Under the pieces are notes generated by a model, which was not told the origin of the DNA, did no database searches, and worked only from the letters and a program-made list of their open reading frames with translations. DNA of 64,000 bases from Anabaena minutissima FACHB-250 (GTDB lineage: Bacteria; Cyanobacteriota; Cyanobacteriia; Cyanobacteriales; Nostocaceae), in the NCBI RefSeq assembly GCF_014697125.1, contig NZ_JACJRG010000033.1:1-64000 (forward strand). Reading direction: 5' to 3'. Shown here one piece after another: positions 45,530-54,482 of this stretch (the stretch's first letter is position 1; every line of letters begins with the position of its first letter). The position numbers and the translations under genes are program-made.

Positions 45530-48500
45530 ATGAAGCGCGACTCCACTGGTAAATTTATTAGCAATTGGGAATTAGAAAAGAAACAACGAGTTGGTATATC
45601 TCTTACTAGTACAGCGTGGCGATCGCTTGATGAGGCAGCGCAAAAACAAGGAACGTCTCGTTCAGAATTAATTGAATACTTTGCCCGCAGCCTAGACAAT
45701 GAGCTGCATCTCGATTTCCAGGAAACGAGGGCAAGTCCTGAAAACGCTTTGTTACAAGAACTTATCCTGGAGCAAAAGCAAGTAATCGCCACCTTAGAGC
45801 GGCAGAAACAAGAGTTAGCAGCCTTACTGGAAAATGCACCAGATGCGATCGCTCGCTTCGATTCGCAAATTCGTTGCCTGTATGCCAACCGTATTGTCGA
45901 GCAAGCCTTGGGATTTTCACGGGATACTCTACTCGGTCAATCCATGTCTGAATTTATGTCAGACCCCATATGCTTATTCTGGGAAGAGCATTTACGTCAG
46001 GTGTTTGCCACTGCTCAAGAACAGGAAATTGAATTTGAATTTGCCACCCCGTCTGGTGTGCGGTTTTATCAGGCGAGGTTAGTTCCTGAATTGGATGAAC
46101 AGGGAACACCCATTTCAGTGATAGTCATTAGTCGGGACATGACCGACACAAGACTTACTCAGCAACAACACACAGAATCTCTTGCTGCTCAAGAAACTGA
46201 ACGCCGGGTGACAACAATCTTGGAAAGCATTACAGATGCCTTTGTTGCTTTTGATCGCAATTGGTACTACACCTATGTGAATCAGGCCGCAACTAAAATT
46301 TTACATAAAACCCCAGAGGAACTCATTGGTAAACACATTTGGCATGAAGTGTTCCCAGAACTAGTAGGTGGTGTAGCATATCAAGCACTGCATCGAGCGG
46401 TAGCTCAACAAGTTGCTGTTTCATGGGAAGAATTTGGAGAGCCTGTTAGCTGTTGCTTAGAAGCCAATGCCTATCCTTCGGCTGAGGGTGTAACCGTATA
46501 TTTTCGTGATGTCACAGAGCGCAAACAAGCCGAGGCTGAACAGGAGCGTTTGCGGCATGAGCTTGAGACTGAACATACTCGATTTGCAGCTGTTTTACAG
46601 CAGTTACCAACAGGTGTGCTAATTGCCGATGCTGCATCTGGCAAATTAATTCTGGCAAATGAACAAGCGAAACAAATTATTGGGTACAGCTATGAACAGT
46701 CCCTGGAACTCGAAGAATACGTACCTATTACACCATTTGTAGCCTTTGACTCTGCTGGACATATGTATGCTCCGAATGAGTATCCATTGGCGCGATCGCT
46801 CCAAACAGGTGAAGTCGTCTCTAACGAAGAATTAAAGCTACAAAGTGATAGTAGTCAAACTTTTATTAGTGTCAATTCTGCACCCATTCTCAATAGCCAA
46901 AATCAAATTGTGGCGGCTGTGGCTGTATTTCAAGATATAACCGAGCGTAAGCGAATAGAAACAGCACTAAGGCAGCAAACTGAGGCATTAGAAAACCAGC
47001 AGAAATGGTTAGAAACTGTATTGGATTTGATGCCAACACCAATGGTATTTGTTGAACCAGTCACAGCAAAAGTTACTTTCTCTAATCGCATTGCCAATGA
47101 ATTGGCTGGTGGCGACATACCAAAAAACAAATCCCTGGATGAATACCCCAATGCTTACTATTGCACCGATGCCAATGGCGATCGCATCCCCACCGAGAGA
47201 ATGCCTGCGGTGCTATTAGCGCAGGGAGAACGGCTGCAAAACTATCAAATGAACTGGCATACACCTGGAGGTATTCGCTCGACACTTTGCTGGGGAGAAA
47301 CCTTGCCTGCAATGTATGGGCATCCGGCCGTTGCCATTGGGATGTTTCAAGATGTAACTCGACTCAAGCAGATTGAGGAAAACCTGCGACAGACTGAAGA
47401 ACGCTTACAACTTGCCTTATCCTCGGCGCAGATGGTTGCCTGGGACATGGATTTAATCACCAATCGTGTGGTCTGTTCTCCCAATGCACTAAGGGTTTGG
47501 GGGCTGGAAGCAGGTACGGCAGAAGAATTTGTGGACGTGATTCATCCAGATGATCAGCTGCAAATCAGGGAAGCAACTCAAAGAGCAGCTGCCGGGGAAA
47601 TAGTTTATCAGCAAGAGTACCGGGTAATTGCTCCAGACAAAGTAGTGCGGTGGCTTAACAGTCAAGGAAGAGTTTATCTTGATGCCACTGGACAGGGAGT
47701 TCGCATGATTGGCGTTTCCGTCGATATTACAGAGCGCAAACAACTGCTTGAACAGCTGCAATACAAAGAGAGACAACAAGCATTTTTAATTCTATTAAAT
47801 GATGCTATTCGCTTCATTCAAGACACGAAGGAAATTATGCGGCAGGTGGTGTGTGCCACAGGGGATCATTTCCAAGTTACTCGCTGTACCTATGGTGAAA
47901 TTGATTCCACCCAAGAATACGTTATCATCAAGCGCGACTACTGCAACGGCGTGATCAGCGTGGTTGGCTCTCACCACATGAATTCTTTTGGACAGGAAAT
48001 CATTGCGGAACTCAAGCAGGGCAAGACAATTGTTGTGGATGATGTGGATAGTGATCCTCGGACTAGGGGAGCGGGTGCGGCTGCCTTTGATGCCATTGAA
48101 ACCAAATCTCTTTTATGTGTGCCGTTAGTAAAACAAGGAAAGTTTGTGGCGTTATTTGTGCTGCACCATATTGCTCCTCGTCACTGGACAGAGGAGGAAG
48201 TGGCACTGATGGAGCAAATTGCTGAACAAACTTGGTTAGCCGCAGAGCGATCGCGTGCAGAAGAAGCATTGCGGGAAAGTGAAGCGCAGTTACAATTGGC
48301 ACTGAAGGTCGGACGCATAGGAACGTGGGACTGGGACATAAAAACTGGTGCAATAAGCTGGTCAGAAGGACACTTCACGGTGTTAGGTCTGCAACCATAT
48401 GAGTGTCAACCCACTTATGAACTTTGGGCAAGTCGGGTGCATCCAGATGATTTAGCACAAACTAAGGCTAGACTTCAGCAAGCCAAGCGGGCTAAGAAAG

Positions 48501-50755
48501 AGTACCACCACGAATATCGGCTGCGTTGGTTAGATGGCTCTATTCACTGGGTGGAAGTTAGGGGACAGTTTACTTACGACTTGAAGGGGAAGCCAAAAAA
48601 TTCCATTGGTGCTGTCGTTGAGATTACAGAGCGTAAACAAGCTGAACAAGAACGAGAACAATTACTAGAGCGTGAACGCATTGCCCGAATGCAAGCCGAA
48701 ACCGCACAACGCCAGCTAAAAACCATTTTTGAAACTTCTCCGGTGGGAATTGGTCTATTAGATGCCAAACAGCGATTTATTGCAATTAATCAAGCATTAG
48801 CTCAAATCAACGGACTCACTCGTGAACAGCATTTAGGACATTCAGTTGCTGAACTTTTTGGTCAAATTGATCCTGGAATAGTTGCAGTCTTTGATGAGAT
48901 TTACAAGACAGGAAATCGCTTTATCGCACTCAGCCTTCCTATCAATGCTCCTGGTCGTAGCGATCGCTCTCCTGGTTATTACAATGTTTACTATCTGCCC
49001 ACAACCAACTCCAACCATCAATTAGAAGATGTTTTAGCGTATGTGATAGATGTCACAGAGCAAGTCAGGTTAGAGCGCAATCAACGCTTTCTGGCAGAAG
49101 CCAGCGCAGTTTTAGCATCTTCCCTCGACTACCAAACTACCCTAGAGCAAGTGGCGCAGTTGGCAGTACCAGAGTTAGCAGATTGGTGTACAGTCCACAT
49201 AGTCAAAGAAGATAATTCTATCGAGCAGATTGCCGTAGCTCACATCGACCCCGCCAAACGCCAATGGGCTGAACAAATCAGACAGAAATATCCTGTGAAC
49301 CCGGATGAGCCTAGAGGTACTGCATGGACATTACGCACAGGAAAATCAGATTTTTTACCAGATATTACCGATGAATTGTTAGTACAAGCAGCTCGTGATC
49401 CAGAACATTTAGAAATTTTGCGCTCTGTTGGGTTTAAATCTGCCATGACAGTGCCATTACGCATCCAAGATAGAATTCTGGGTGTGATTTCCTTCATCTG
49501 TGCCGAGTCTGGACAACGCTACGACCAGAACAATTTACAATTAGCTGAGGAACTAGCTCGCCGTGCTTCCTTAGCGATCGATAATGCTCAATTTTACCGC
49601 ATAGCTCAAAACGCTCGCGCCAAAGCTGAAGCGGCTAACAGAATTAAAGATGAATTTCTTGCTGTGCTGTCCCACGAATTGCGATCGCCCCTCAATCCGA
49701 TTTTAGGTTGGACAAAACTGCTGCGAAGTAAGCGACTAGATCCCGCAAAAGCTGACCAAGCCTTAGAAACAATCGAACGCAATGCCAAGTTGCAAGCGCA
49801 ATTGATTGAGGATTTATTGGATGTCTCCCGCATCCTTCAAGGAAAAATGTCGTTAAATGTCGCACCAGTTAATTTAGCTGCAACCATTGAAGCTGCCCTA
49901 GAAACAGTACGATTGGCAGCAGAAGCCAAGAATATTCAAATCCAAACCATACTCAATCCTGTCTCTGGAACAGTTGTTGGTGATACCAACCGCCTACAAC
50001 AGGTTGTCTGGAATCTCCTTTCTAATGCTGTGAAGTTTACTCCCACTGGAGGACAAGTTGAAGTGCAACTAGAACAGGTGGAAATGTATGCTCAACTTCA
50101 AGTTAAAGACACAGGAATTGGCATCAGCCCAGAGTTTTTACCACACGTATTTGAATACTTCCGTCAAGAGAATGGCGCAACGACACGGAAATTCGGTGGA
50201 TTGGGATTAGGACTGGCTATTGTCCGCCAATTAACAGAACTGCATGGGGGAACAGTTGAGGCAGATAGTCCAGGGCAAAATCTGGGAACAACATTCACAG
50301 TCAGATTGCCTTTAAAGGTTGTTGAACAGGAGCTATCTTCAGATCATAGCCATTTGTCAAGTGCGATCGACCTTAAAGGTATTCAAATATTGGTTGTGGA
50401 TGATGATCCAGATATGCGCGATTTGGCTCAATTCATCCTCACAGAAGCGGGCGCAGAAGTTACTACAGCCGCTTCAGCATTACAGGCATTGACTCTCTTC
50501 AATCAATCTGTGCCTGATTTACTAGTGTCTGATATCGGTATGCCAGAAATGGATGGCCATTGTCTGATTCAGCAGATTAGACAATATTCACCTCAGCAGG
50601 GAGGAAATATCCCAGCGATCGCACTTTCTGCTTATGCGGGAGAAATTAACCAACAACAAGCACTCCAAGCAGGATTTCAACAACATATTGCCAAACCCAT
50701 CGACCCGGATGAGTTGGTCAGAGCAATTGCCATCATAATTGGAACTGGAACGTAA
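45530..50755 (+). CDS. Multi-PAS/GAF hybrid histidine kinase with a ribbon-helix-helix-like N terminus
   Basis: A 1741-residue cytosolic sensor kinase without TM segments. The N terminus (about 20-60) reads VGISLTSTAWRSLDEAAQ and GTSRSELIEYFARSL, a CopG/Arc-like ribbon-helix-helix pattern. Then come about seven PAS domains with PAC tails ending in ITERK-type motifs and two GAF domains (about 750-905 and 1185-1350). HisKA follows with VLSHELRSPLNP (His 1382), then HATPase with NLLSNAVKFTP, DTGIGISP and GGLGLGLAI. The C-terminal receiver is intact: VVDDDPD, phosphoacceptor in SDIGMPEMDG, Lys in AKPIDP. The signal and partner are unknown. It sits between xdhC and the MocA-like gene, whose start it overlaps. 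Confidence 0.88.
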   Translation: MKRDSTGKFISNWELEKKQRVGISLTSTAWRSLDEAAQKQGTSRSELIEYFARSLDNELHLDFQETRASPENALLQELILEQKQVIATLERQKQELAALLENAPDAIARFDSQIRCLYANRIVEQALGFSRDTLLGQSMSEFMSDPICLFWEEHLRQVFATAQEQEIEFEFATPSGVRFYQARLVPELDEQGTPISVIVISRDMTDTRLTQQQHTESLAAQETERRVTTILESITDAFVAFDRNWYYTYVNQAATKILHKTPEELIGKHIWHEVFPELVGGVAYQALHRAVAQQVAVSWEEFGEPVSCCLEANAYPSAEGVTVYFRDVTERKQAEAEQERLRHELETEHTRFAAVLQQLPTGVLIADAASGKLILANEQAKQIIGYSYEQSLELEEYVPITPFVAFDSAGHMYAPNEYPLARSLQTGEVVSNEELKLQSDSSQTFISVNSAPILNSQNQIVAAVAVFQDITERKRIETALRQQTEALENQQKWLETVLDLMPTPMVFVEPVTAKVTFSNRIANELAGGDIPKNKSLDEYPNAYYCTDANGDRIPTERMPAVLLAQGERLQNYQMNWHTPGGIRSTLCWGETLPAMYGHPAVAIGMFQDVTRLKQIEENLRQTEERLQLALSSAQMVAWDMDLITNRVVCSPNALRVWGLEAGTAEEFVDVIHPDDQLQIREATQRAAAGEIVYQQEYRVIAPDKVVRWLNSQGRVYLDATGQGVRMIGVSVDITERKQLLEQLQYKERQQAFLILLNDAIRFIQDTKEIMRQVVCATGDHFQVTRCTYGEIDSTQEYVIIKRDYCNGVISVVGSHHMNSFGQEIIAELKQGKTIVVDDVDSDPRTRGAGAAAFDAIETKSLLCVPLVKQGKFVALFVLHHIAPRHWTEEEVALMEQIAEQTWLAAERSRAEEALRESEAQLQLALKVGRIGTWDWDIKTGAISWSEGHFTVLGLQPYECQPTYELWASRVHPDDLAQTKARLQQAKRAKKEYHHEYRLRWLDGSIHWVEVRGQFTYDLKGKPKNSIGAVVEITERKQAEQEREQLLERERIARMQAETAQRQLKTIFETSPVGIGLLDAKQRFIAINQALAQINGLTREQHLGHSVAELFGQIDPGIVAVFDEIYKTGNRFIALSLPINAPGRSDRSPGYYNVYYLPTTNSNHQLEDVLAYVIDVTEQVRLERNQRFLAEASAVLASSLDYQTTLEQVAQLAVPELADWCTVHIVKEDNSIEQIAVAHIDPAKRQWAEQIRQKYPVNPDEPRGTAWTLRTGKSDFLPDITDELLVQAARDPEHLEILRSVGFKSAMTVPLRIQDRILGVISFICAESGQRYDQNNLQLAEELARRASLAIDNAQFYRIAQNARAKAEAANRIKDEFLAVLSHELRSPLNPILGWTKLLRSKRLDPAKADQALETIERNAKLQAQLIEDLLDVSRILQGKMSLNVAPVNLAATIEAALETVRLAAEAKNIQIQTILNPVSGTVVGDTNRLQQVVWNLLSNAVKFTPTGGQVEVQLEQVEMYAQLQVKDTGIGISPEFLPHVFEYFRQENGATTRKFGGLGLGLAIVRQLTELHGGTVEADSPGQNLGTTFTVRLPLKVVEQELSSDHSHLSSAIDLKGIQILVVDDDPDMRDLAQFILTEAGAEVTTAASALQALTLFNQSVPDLLVSDIGMPEMDGHCLIQQIRQYSPQQGGNIPAIALSAYAGEINQQQALQAGFQQHIAKPIDPDELVRAIAIIIGTGT

Positions 50756-51371
50756 ATTGACAAACTTTGCTCTCATCTTAGCGGCGGGTAAATCTACTCG
50801 CATGGGTATCTGCAAAACTTCACTAAGTTGGGGTGCAGGTCGAAATTTATTAACTTATCAACAAGAACAGTGGTTGAGTATCGGCTTTACTCCTGTGGTA
50901 GTGTTAGGTTTACATAATATTGACCGACAGAAGGATTGTCTTGTTGGTAGTTTAACGGTGATTAATCCTCATAGTCATGCTGGGAAAACAACTTCTATTT
51001 TGGCAGGGTTAGAACATATTCCCCCGAATTTTGAAACTTTAGCAATTTCCGCAGTTGATCAACCCAGAGAAGCAGGGATTTACCAACAACTATTACAAGC
51101 ACATCAAGACAATTCAGCCTTCATTACTGCACCTATATATCAAAATAAAATGGGGCATCCTATATTGTTTGCTCATCAAATGCGATCGCACCTAGCAAAT
51201 ATTCGCGAAGAAACTCTAGGTTTACGTCAAATTATCCAAGAATTTTACGGTGCAATTAACAAGGTTGCATTTGATGATCCGGCTGTATTATTGGATATCA
51301 ATACGCCGGAAGAGTATGGGGACAGGGGACAGAGGACAGGGGACAGGGGACAGGGGACAGGTGAATTTTAG
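50739..51371 (+). CDS. MobA/MocA-like molybdenum-cofactor nucleotidyltransferase
   Basis: A 210-residue nucleotidyltransferase with the N-terminal signature FALILAAGKSTRMG typical of MobA/MocA (cytidylyl- or guanylyltransferases acting on molybdenum cofactor). Later it has AISAVDQPREAGIY (acidic metal-binding region) and MGHPILFAHQM. Together with XdhC upstream it would mature a molybdenum hydroxylase. Two TTG starts are possible, at 50739 (overlapping the kinase gene by 17 bases) and 50757 (just after the kinase stop). No ATG is available. The last 20 or so residues (from EEYGDRGQRTGD) are encoded by a GGGGACA repeat that has run into the 3' end. Confidence 0.78.
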   Translation: MELERKLTNFALILAAGKSTRMGICKTSLSWGAGRNLLTYQQEQWLSIGFTPVVVLGLHNIDRQKDCLVGSLTVINPHSHAGKTTSILAGLEHIPPNFETLAISAVDQPREAGIYQQLLQAHQDNSAFITAPIYQNKMGHPILFAHQMRSHLANIREETLGLRQIIQEFYGAINKVAFDDPAVLLDINTPEEYGDRGQRTGDRGQGTGEF

Positions 51372-51412
51372 ATTTTAGATTTTAGATTTTGGATTGAATA
51401 ATCTAAAATCCA
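51316..51412. repeat. GGGGACA heptamer array and GATTTTA repeats at the end of the MocA-like gene
   Basis: About six GGGGACA/GAGGACA units at 51316-51361 form the last codons of the gene. They are followed by four TTTAGAT/TTTTGGAT units (51367-51393) and a complementary ATCTAAAATCC stretch. Confidence 0.85.
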
Positions 51413-51433
51413 CGCATTGAATTTTCTAATGCC

Positions 51434-52639
51434 CTAAACCTGATCTTTTGCTGGTGTGGCGATACCTCGGCGCACTAGATTGCTTTCTAATTTTTTGATG
51501 AATTGTATATCTGCTTCTAGGAGAGGTTGGTTACTGAAGTGAGAAGGGGTTTTCTCCAAAAAAGCGAATGCTTGACGAAATTCATCGGGACTAGCTGCAA
51601 ATGGTGCATCAAAATGACAGGCAATAATCTGCTGAAAATTCCATTTTGCGACTTGATTCGCCCAATTGAGTACCTGGGTTGGTGCTTGGGGAAAAATTAG
51701 GGTTTGTAAAATGGGGGCTACAAATGGTCTACCATTACCTTGCAGTGCAGTAAATGACTGCTGCCAATTATCTTGCCAATGAAACGGAAATAAGCCAAAG
51801 TATGCCTTGGGTGAGTGATCTGGTGCTTGGATAGCATCGCGGAACATCTGCCCTATTCTAGTGATTTGCAGCGCACTGGGACAAAAGTAAATGGCAAATA
51901 AACAAATGCGCTGCCACCCTTGGCGGCGGTTAGCGGCATTATCTGTAATAACTTGGTGTGCGTGTTCTCTGGCATGAAACAGTAAAGGGTAGGGGTCTAT
52001 TTGACTGATGGCTGGTGGATCTTCTGATATCGATAATACTGCATCGGTGACAAGGAGAGTCTGCGATCGCTTATGGAACATTGCCACTTCTACAAACGAG
52101 CCTCGTCCTAAGTTAATGTCTAAAATTACATAGTCGAACTCATTAGCAAAGGGAACTTGGCTGCTATCTTCTGGTAGTACCTGTGTGCGTTTTTGGGGAA
52201 ATCCTAGCCAACTCAGGGGCATATTCCAGGGGAAACTCCACTGATGGGGGGCAATGAATACCTGTGCTTGGGGAAAACATCTGGCGAAGGGGCCAACGAA
52301 CACCTTATGTTCTAAACCAGAACTAGTAGGCAGAATAATATACTTAACTTCTCCATGCTGGGCTACCAAATCTCTCACAAGTCTTACACACTCAGGAGTT
52401 GCCGCCACAGGTGCATAAACTAACAAACCACCTGCATCTAGCTTGATCACAGTCATGCGAATGGGGACTATGGTGTAGAGAATGCCATGCAGCTGGTCGA
52501 ATGTCCAAATCTTGTCTTTAACTACTTCTTGGCAAAGTGTCCGTCGTTTACCGTAGGGATAAAGTGGCAAAGCCGGCCAGAATGGCCACAACCAATCTTT
52601 AGGATTCTCACCCTGCGACTCTACCCGTGTTTTCATCAT
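51434..52639 (-). CDS. DUF4336 domain protein
   Basis: A 401-residue soluble protein of the DUF4336 family, common in cyanobacteria and plants and related by fold to metallo-beta-lactamases. The N-terminal half reads LHGILYTIVPIRMTVIKLDA and later VAQHGEVKYIILPTSSGLEH. The usual H-x-H-x-D-H zinc motif is replaced by SSGLEHK, so the classical hydrolase site is not evident. ILDINLGRGSFVEVAMFHK and LLVTDAVLSISEDPP follow. The C-terminal part has IIACHFDAPFAASPDEF. Function is unknown. It is a single gene between the MocA-like gene (convergent) and the M41-like gene (divergent). Confidence 0.75.
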   Translation of the reverse strand: MMKTRVESQGENPKDWLWPFWPALPLYPYGKRRTLCQEVVKDKIWTFDQLHGILYTIVPIRMTVIKLDAGGLLVYAPVAATPECVRLVRDLVAQHGEVKYIILPTSSGLEHKVFVGPFARCFPQAQVFIAPHQWSFPWNMPLSWLGFPQKRTQVLPEDSSQVPFANEFDYVILDINLGRGSFVEVAMFHKRSQTLLVTDAVLSISEDPPAISQIDPYPLLFHAREHAHQVITDNAANRRQGWQRICLFAIYFCPSALQITRIGQMFRDAIQAPDHSPKAYFGLFPFHWQDNWQQSFTALQGNGRPFVAPILQTLIFPQAPTQVLNWANQVAKWNFQQIIACHFDAPFAASPDEFRQAFAFLEKTPSHFSNQPLLEADIQFIKKLESNLVRRGIATPAKDQV

Positions 52640-52734
52640 CGTTCACTCATTTCATGCTATTTTCCCACTTCTAGCATTGAGCATTCATCAATATAATTAA
52701 GGAAGATTAAGCACAAGATCATTAAAATCCCGTT

Positions 52735-52753
52735 TAATTACGAATTACGAATT
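52735..52753. repeat. TTACGAA repeat abutting a start codon
   Basis: AATTACGAATTACGAATT immediately precedes the ATG of the next gene. The same unit occurs near 39980-40022. The repeat occupies the place where a ribosome-binding site would be expected. Confidence 0.6.
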
Positions 52754-53428
52754 ATGAGCCAAACCGCCCTCAATCTAGTTGCCATATCTGTTTTTCTGAT
52801 AACGCTATCGACATTGTTGGGGCCGTTAATCAACTTATCCCCCACTATTCCAGCGATCGCTACCTTCACAATTCTTGGTATAGCCACTGTTGATAGTTTC
52901 AGCTTGCAGGGTAAGGGGGGTACGATTATTTTAGATTGGATTGCGGGGTTTTCTCCACAACACCGCGATCGCATTATTCACCATGAAGCTGGACATTTTC
53001 TCGTCGCCCACCTTTTAGGAATTCCCGTCACAGGCTATACCCTCAGTGCGTGGGAAGCTTGGAAACAAGGGCAATCTGGACAAGGTTGTGTGACTTTTGA
53101 TGATCAAGAATTAGCCTTGCAGTTGGAGAAAGGTAAAATTAGTACCCAAATGGTGGATCGTTACTGCACTGTTTGCATGGCAGGTATTGCAGCTGAAAAT
53201 TTAGTCTTTGATCAGTGTGAAGGTGGTACTGATGATCAAAGTAAATTAGCTAGTATCTTGAAGATTTTAGGTTTTTCAGAGTCAGCCTATCAGCAGAAAC
53301 AAAGGTTTTACGCCCTACAAGCCAAAACTCTCTTACAAGAAAATTGGTCTAGTTACCAAGCCTTAGTCCAAGTTATGGGACAACGCGGTACAGTTGCAGA
53401 TTGCCAAAATGCGATCGCTAATTCTTAA
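52754..53428 (+). CDS. M41/FtsH-like peptidase domain protein without AAA module
   Basis: A 224-residue protein with two N-terminal hydrophobic segments (about 6-26 and 28-48) and a peptidase-M41-like domain. The zinc motif HHEAGHFLVAHLLGIPV (HEAGH at 77-81) is clear, and MAGIAAENLVFDQCEGGTDDQSKL resembles the third-ligand region of FtsH proteases (GGxxxD-type helix). The AAA ATPase domain of FtsH is absent, so it would act without ATP-driven unfolding. Similar short proteins occur in cyanobacteria and chloroplasts. A repeat, not a clear ribosome-binding site, precedes the ATG. Confidence 0.78.
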   Translation: MSQTALNLVAISVFLITLSTLLGPLINLSPTIPAIATFTILGIATVDSFSLQGKGGTIILDWIAGFSPQHRDRIIHHEAGHFLVAHLLGIPVTGYTLSAWEAWKQGQSGQGCVTFDDQELALQLEKGKISTQMVDRYCTVCMAGIAAENLVFDQCEGGTDDQSKLASILKILGFSESAYQQKQRFYALQAKTLLQENWSSYQALVQVMGQRGTVADCQNAIANS

Positions 53429-53468
53429 CAGGGGTCTAAGGGTTTTGAATCCTCCTATACCCCTACTT

Positions 53469-54482
53469 TTAAGAAACAGCTTCCAGGCTGGAGACTTGGG
53501 AGTATTCTTCCCAACCCATGACTTGGTTTCGTCCAGCTGCTTTAGCGGCCAATAGACACTGATCGGCACGATCTAACAAGTTCATTCCTTTTTCATCATC
53601 ATTGGGTTGGAAATAAGCCACACCTAAACTGATGGTGATATGCAGATGTAAGTTACCGTTGATAGCAAAGGGTTGTTCTTTAACTATACGATTGAGACGT
53701 TCAGCTACTGTCAGTGCTTCGTCACCATTTGTATGAGGTAAAAGCACTACAAACTCCTCACCACCGTAACGGAATGCTATATCCTGACTACGTAGATTAT
53801 GACGCAGACGGCTACACAGCAATTGCAAAAGGCGATCGCCAACTAAATGTCCATGTTGATCATTAACCTTTTTAAAGAAGTCTACATCTATAATAATTAA
53901 GCTCAAGGGGATATCTTGAGTCCGGGCTTTGTTGATTTGTCTGGGTAAATCCCATTCTAGGGCGCGACGGTTGTTTAAGTCTGTGAGTGAATCTGCTAAA
54001 GCGATCGCTGAGAGAATATCATTAGTATTCATCAAATCGCGATACTTTTGGACTTTTCGGACACCAACTGTTAATTGACTTAAGATTAAACTTTTGGTTG
54101 CAGTTGTGAGGCGATCGTTTGTCTCTTCAGTTAATAACCAAATATAAGCATCTGCACCTAAATTTAGGGCATGAGCAGTTATCTCAAACTCCCATTCCCA
54201 ACCACGTTGACTTTTTTCAAATAACAGATAGGGACGATCTTCTACTAAAATACAATGTATCCAGGATAGCTGGTTTTGTTCTTTTAACCAGCTGCAAATT
54301 TTTATGCTACCCTTCCAACTTGCCTGCACAAATATAATATCGGGCTGCACAATTTGTATGTGCGACACTGCCTGATTAAAATCACTAATCACTTTTAAAT
54401 TAAAAGTGTTGGCATCATGAATCTGATCGGGAAGTGTGGCAAGAAACTTATGACTTCCAAAGACCAGAATGCTGGTTTTCAT
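53469..54482 (-). CDS. Diguanylate cyclase (GGDEF) with receiver-like N terminus
   Basis: A 337-residue cytosolic protein. The N-terminal part (about 1-125) has a receiver-like alternation (ILVFGSHKFLATL, VQPDIIFVQASWKG) but lacks a clear phosphoacceptor motif; Ala-Ser-Trp sits where Asp would be expected. The GGDEF domain (about 160-325) contains DSLTDLNNRRALEWDLP, IIDVDFFKKVNDQHGH and RYGGEEFVVLLP (active-site GGEEF at 240-244). It also has an inhibitory I-site RSQD at 231-234, five residues upstream. It should therefore make cyclic di-GMP with product inhibition. It is a single gene, convergent with the M41-like gene. Confidence 0.9.
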   Translation of the reverse strand: MKTSILVFGSHKFLATLPDQIHDANTFNLKVISDFNQAVSHIQIVQPDIIFVQASWKGSIKICSWLKEQNQLSWIHCILVEDRPYLLFEKSQRGWEWEFEITAHALNLGADAYIWLLTEETNDRLTTATKSLILSQLTVGVRKVQKYRDLMNTNDILSAIALADSLTDLNNRRALEWDLPRQINKARTQDIPLSLIIIDVDFFKKVNDQHGHLVGDRLLQLLCSRLRHNLRSQDIAFRYGGEEFVVLLPHTNGDEALTVAERLNRIVKEQPFAINGNLHLHITISLGVAYFQPNDDEKGMNLLDRADQCLLAAKAAGRNQVMGWEEYSQVSSLEAVS

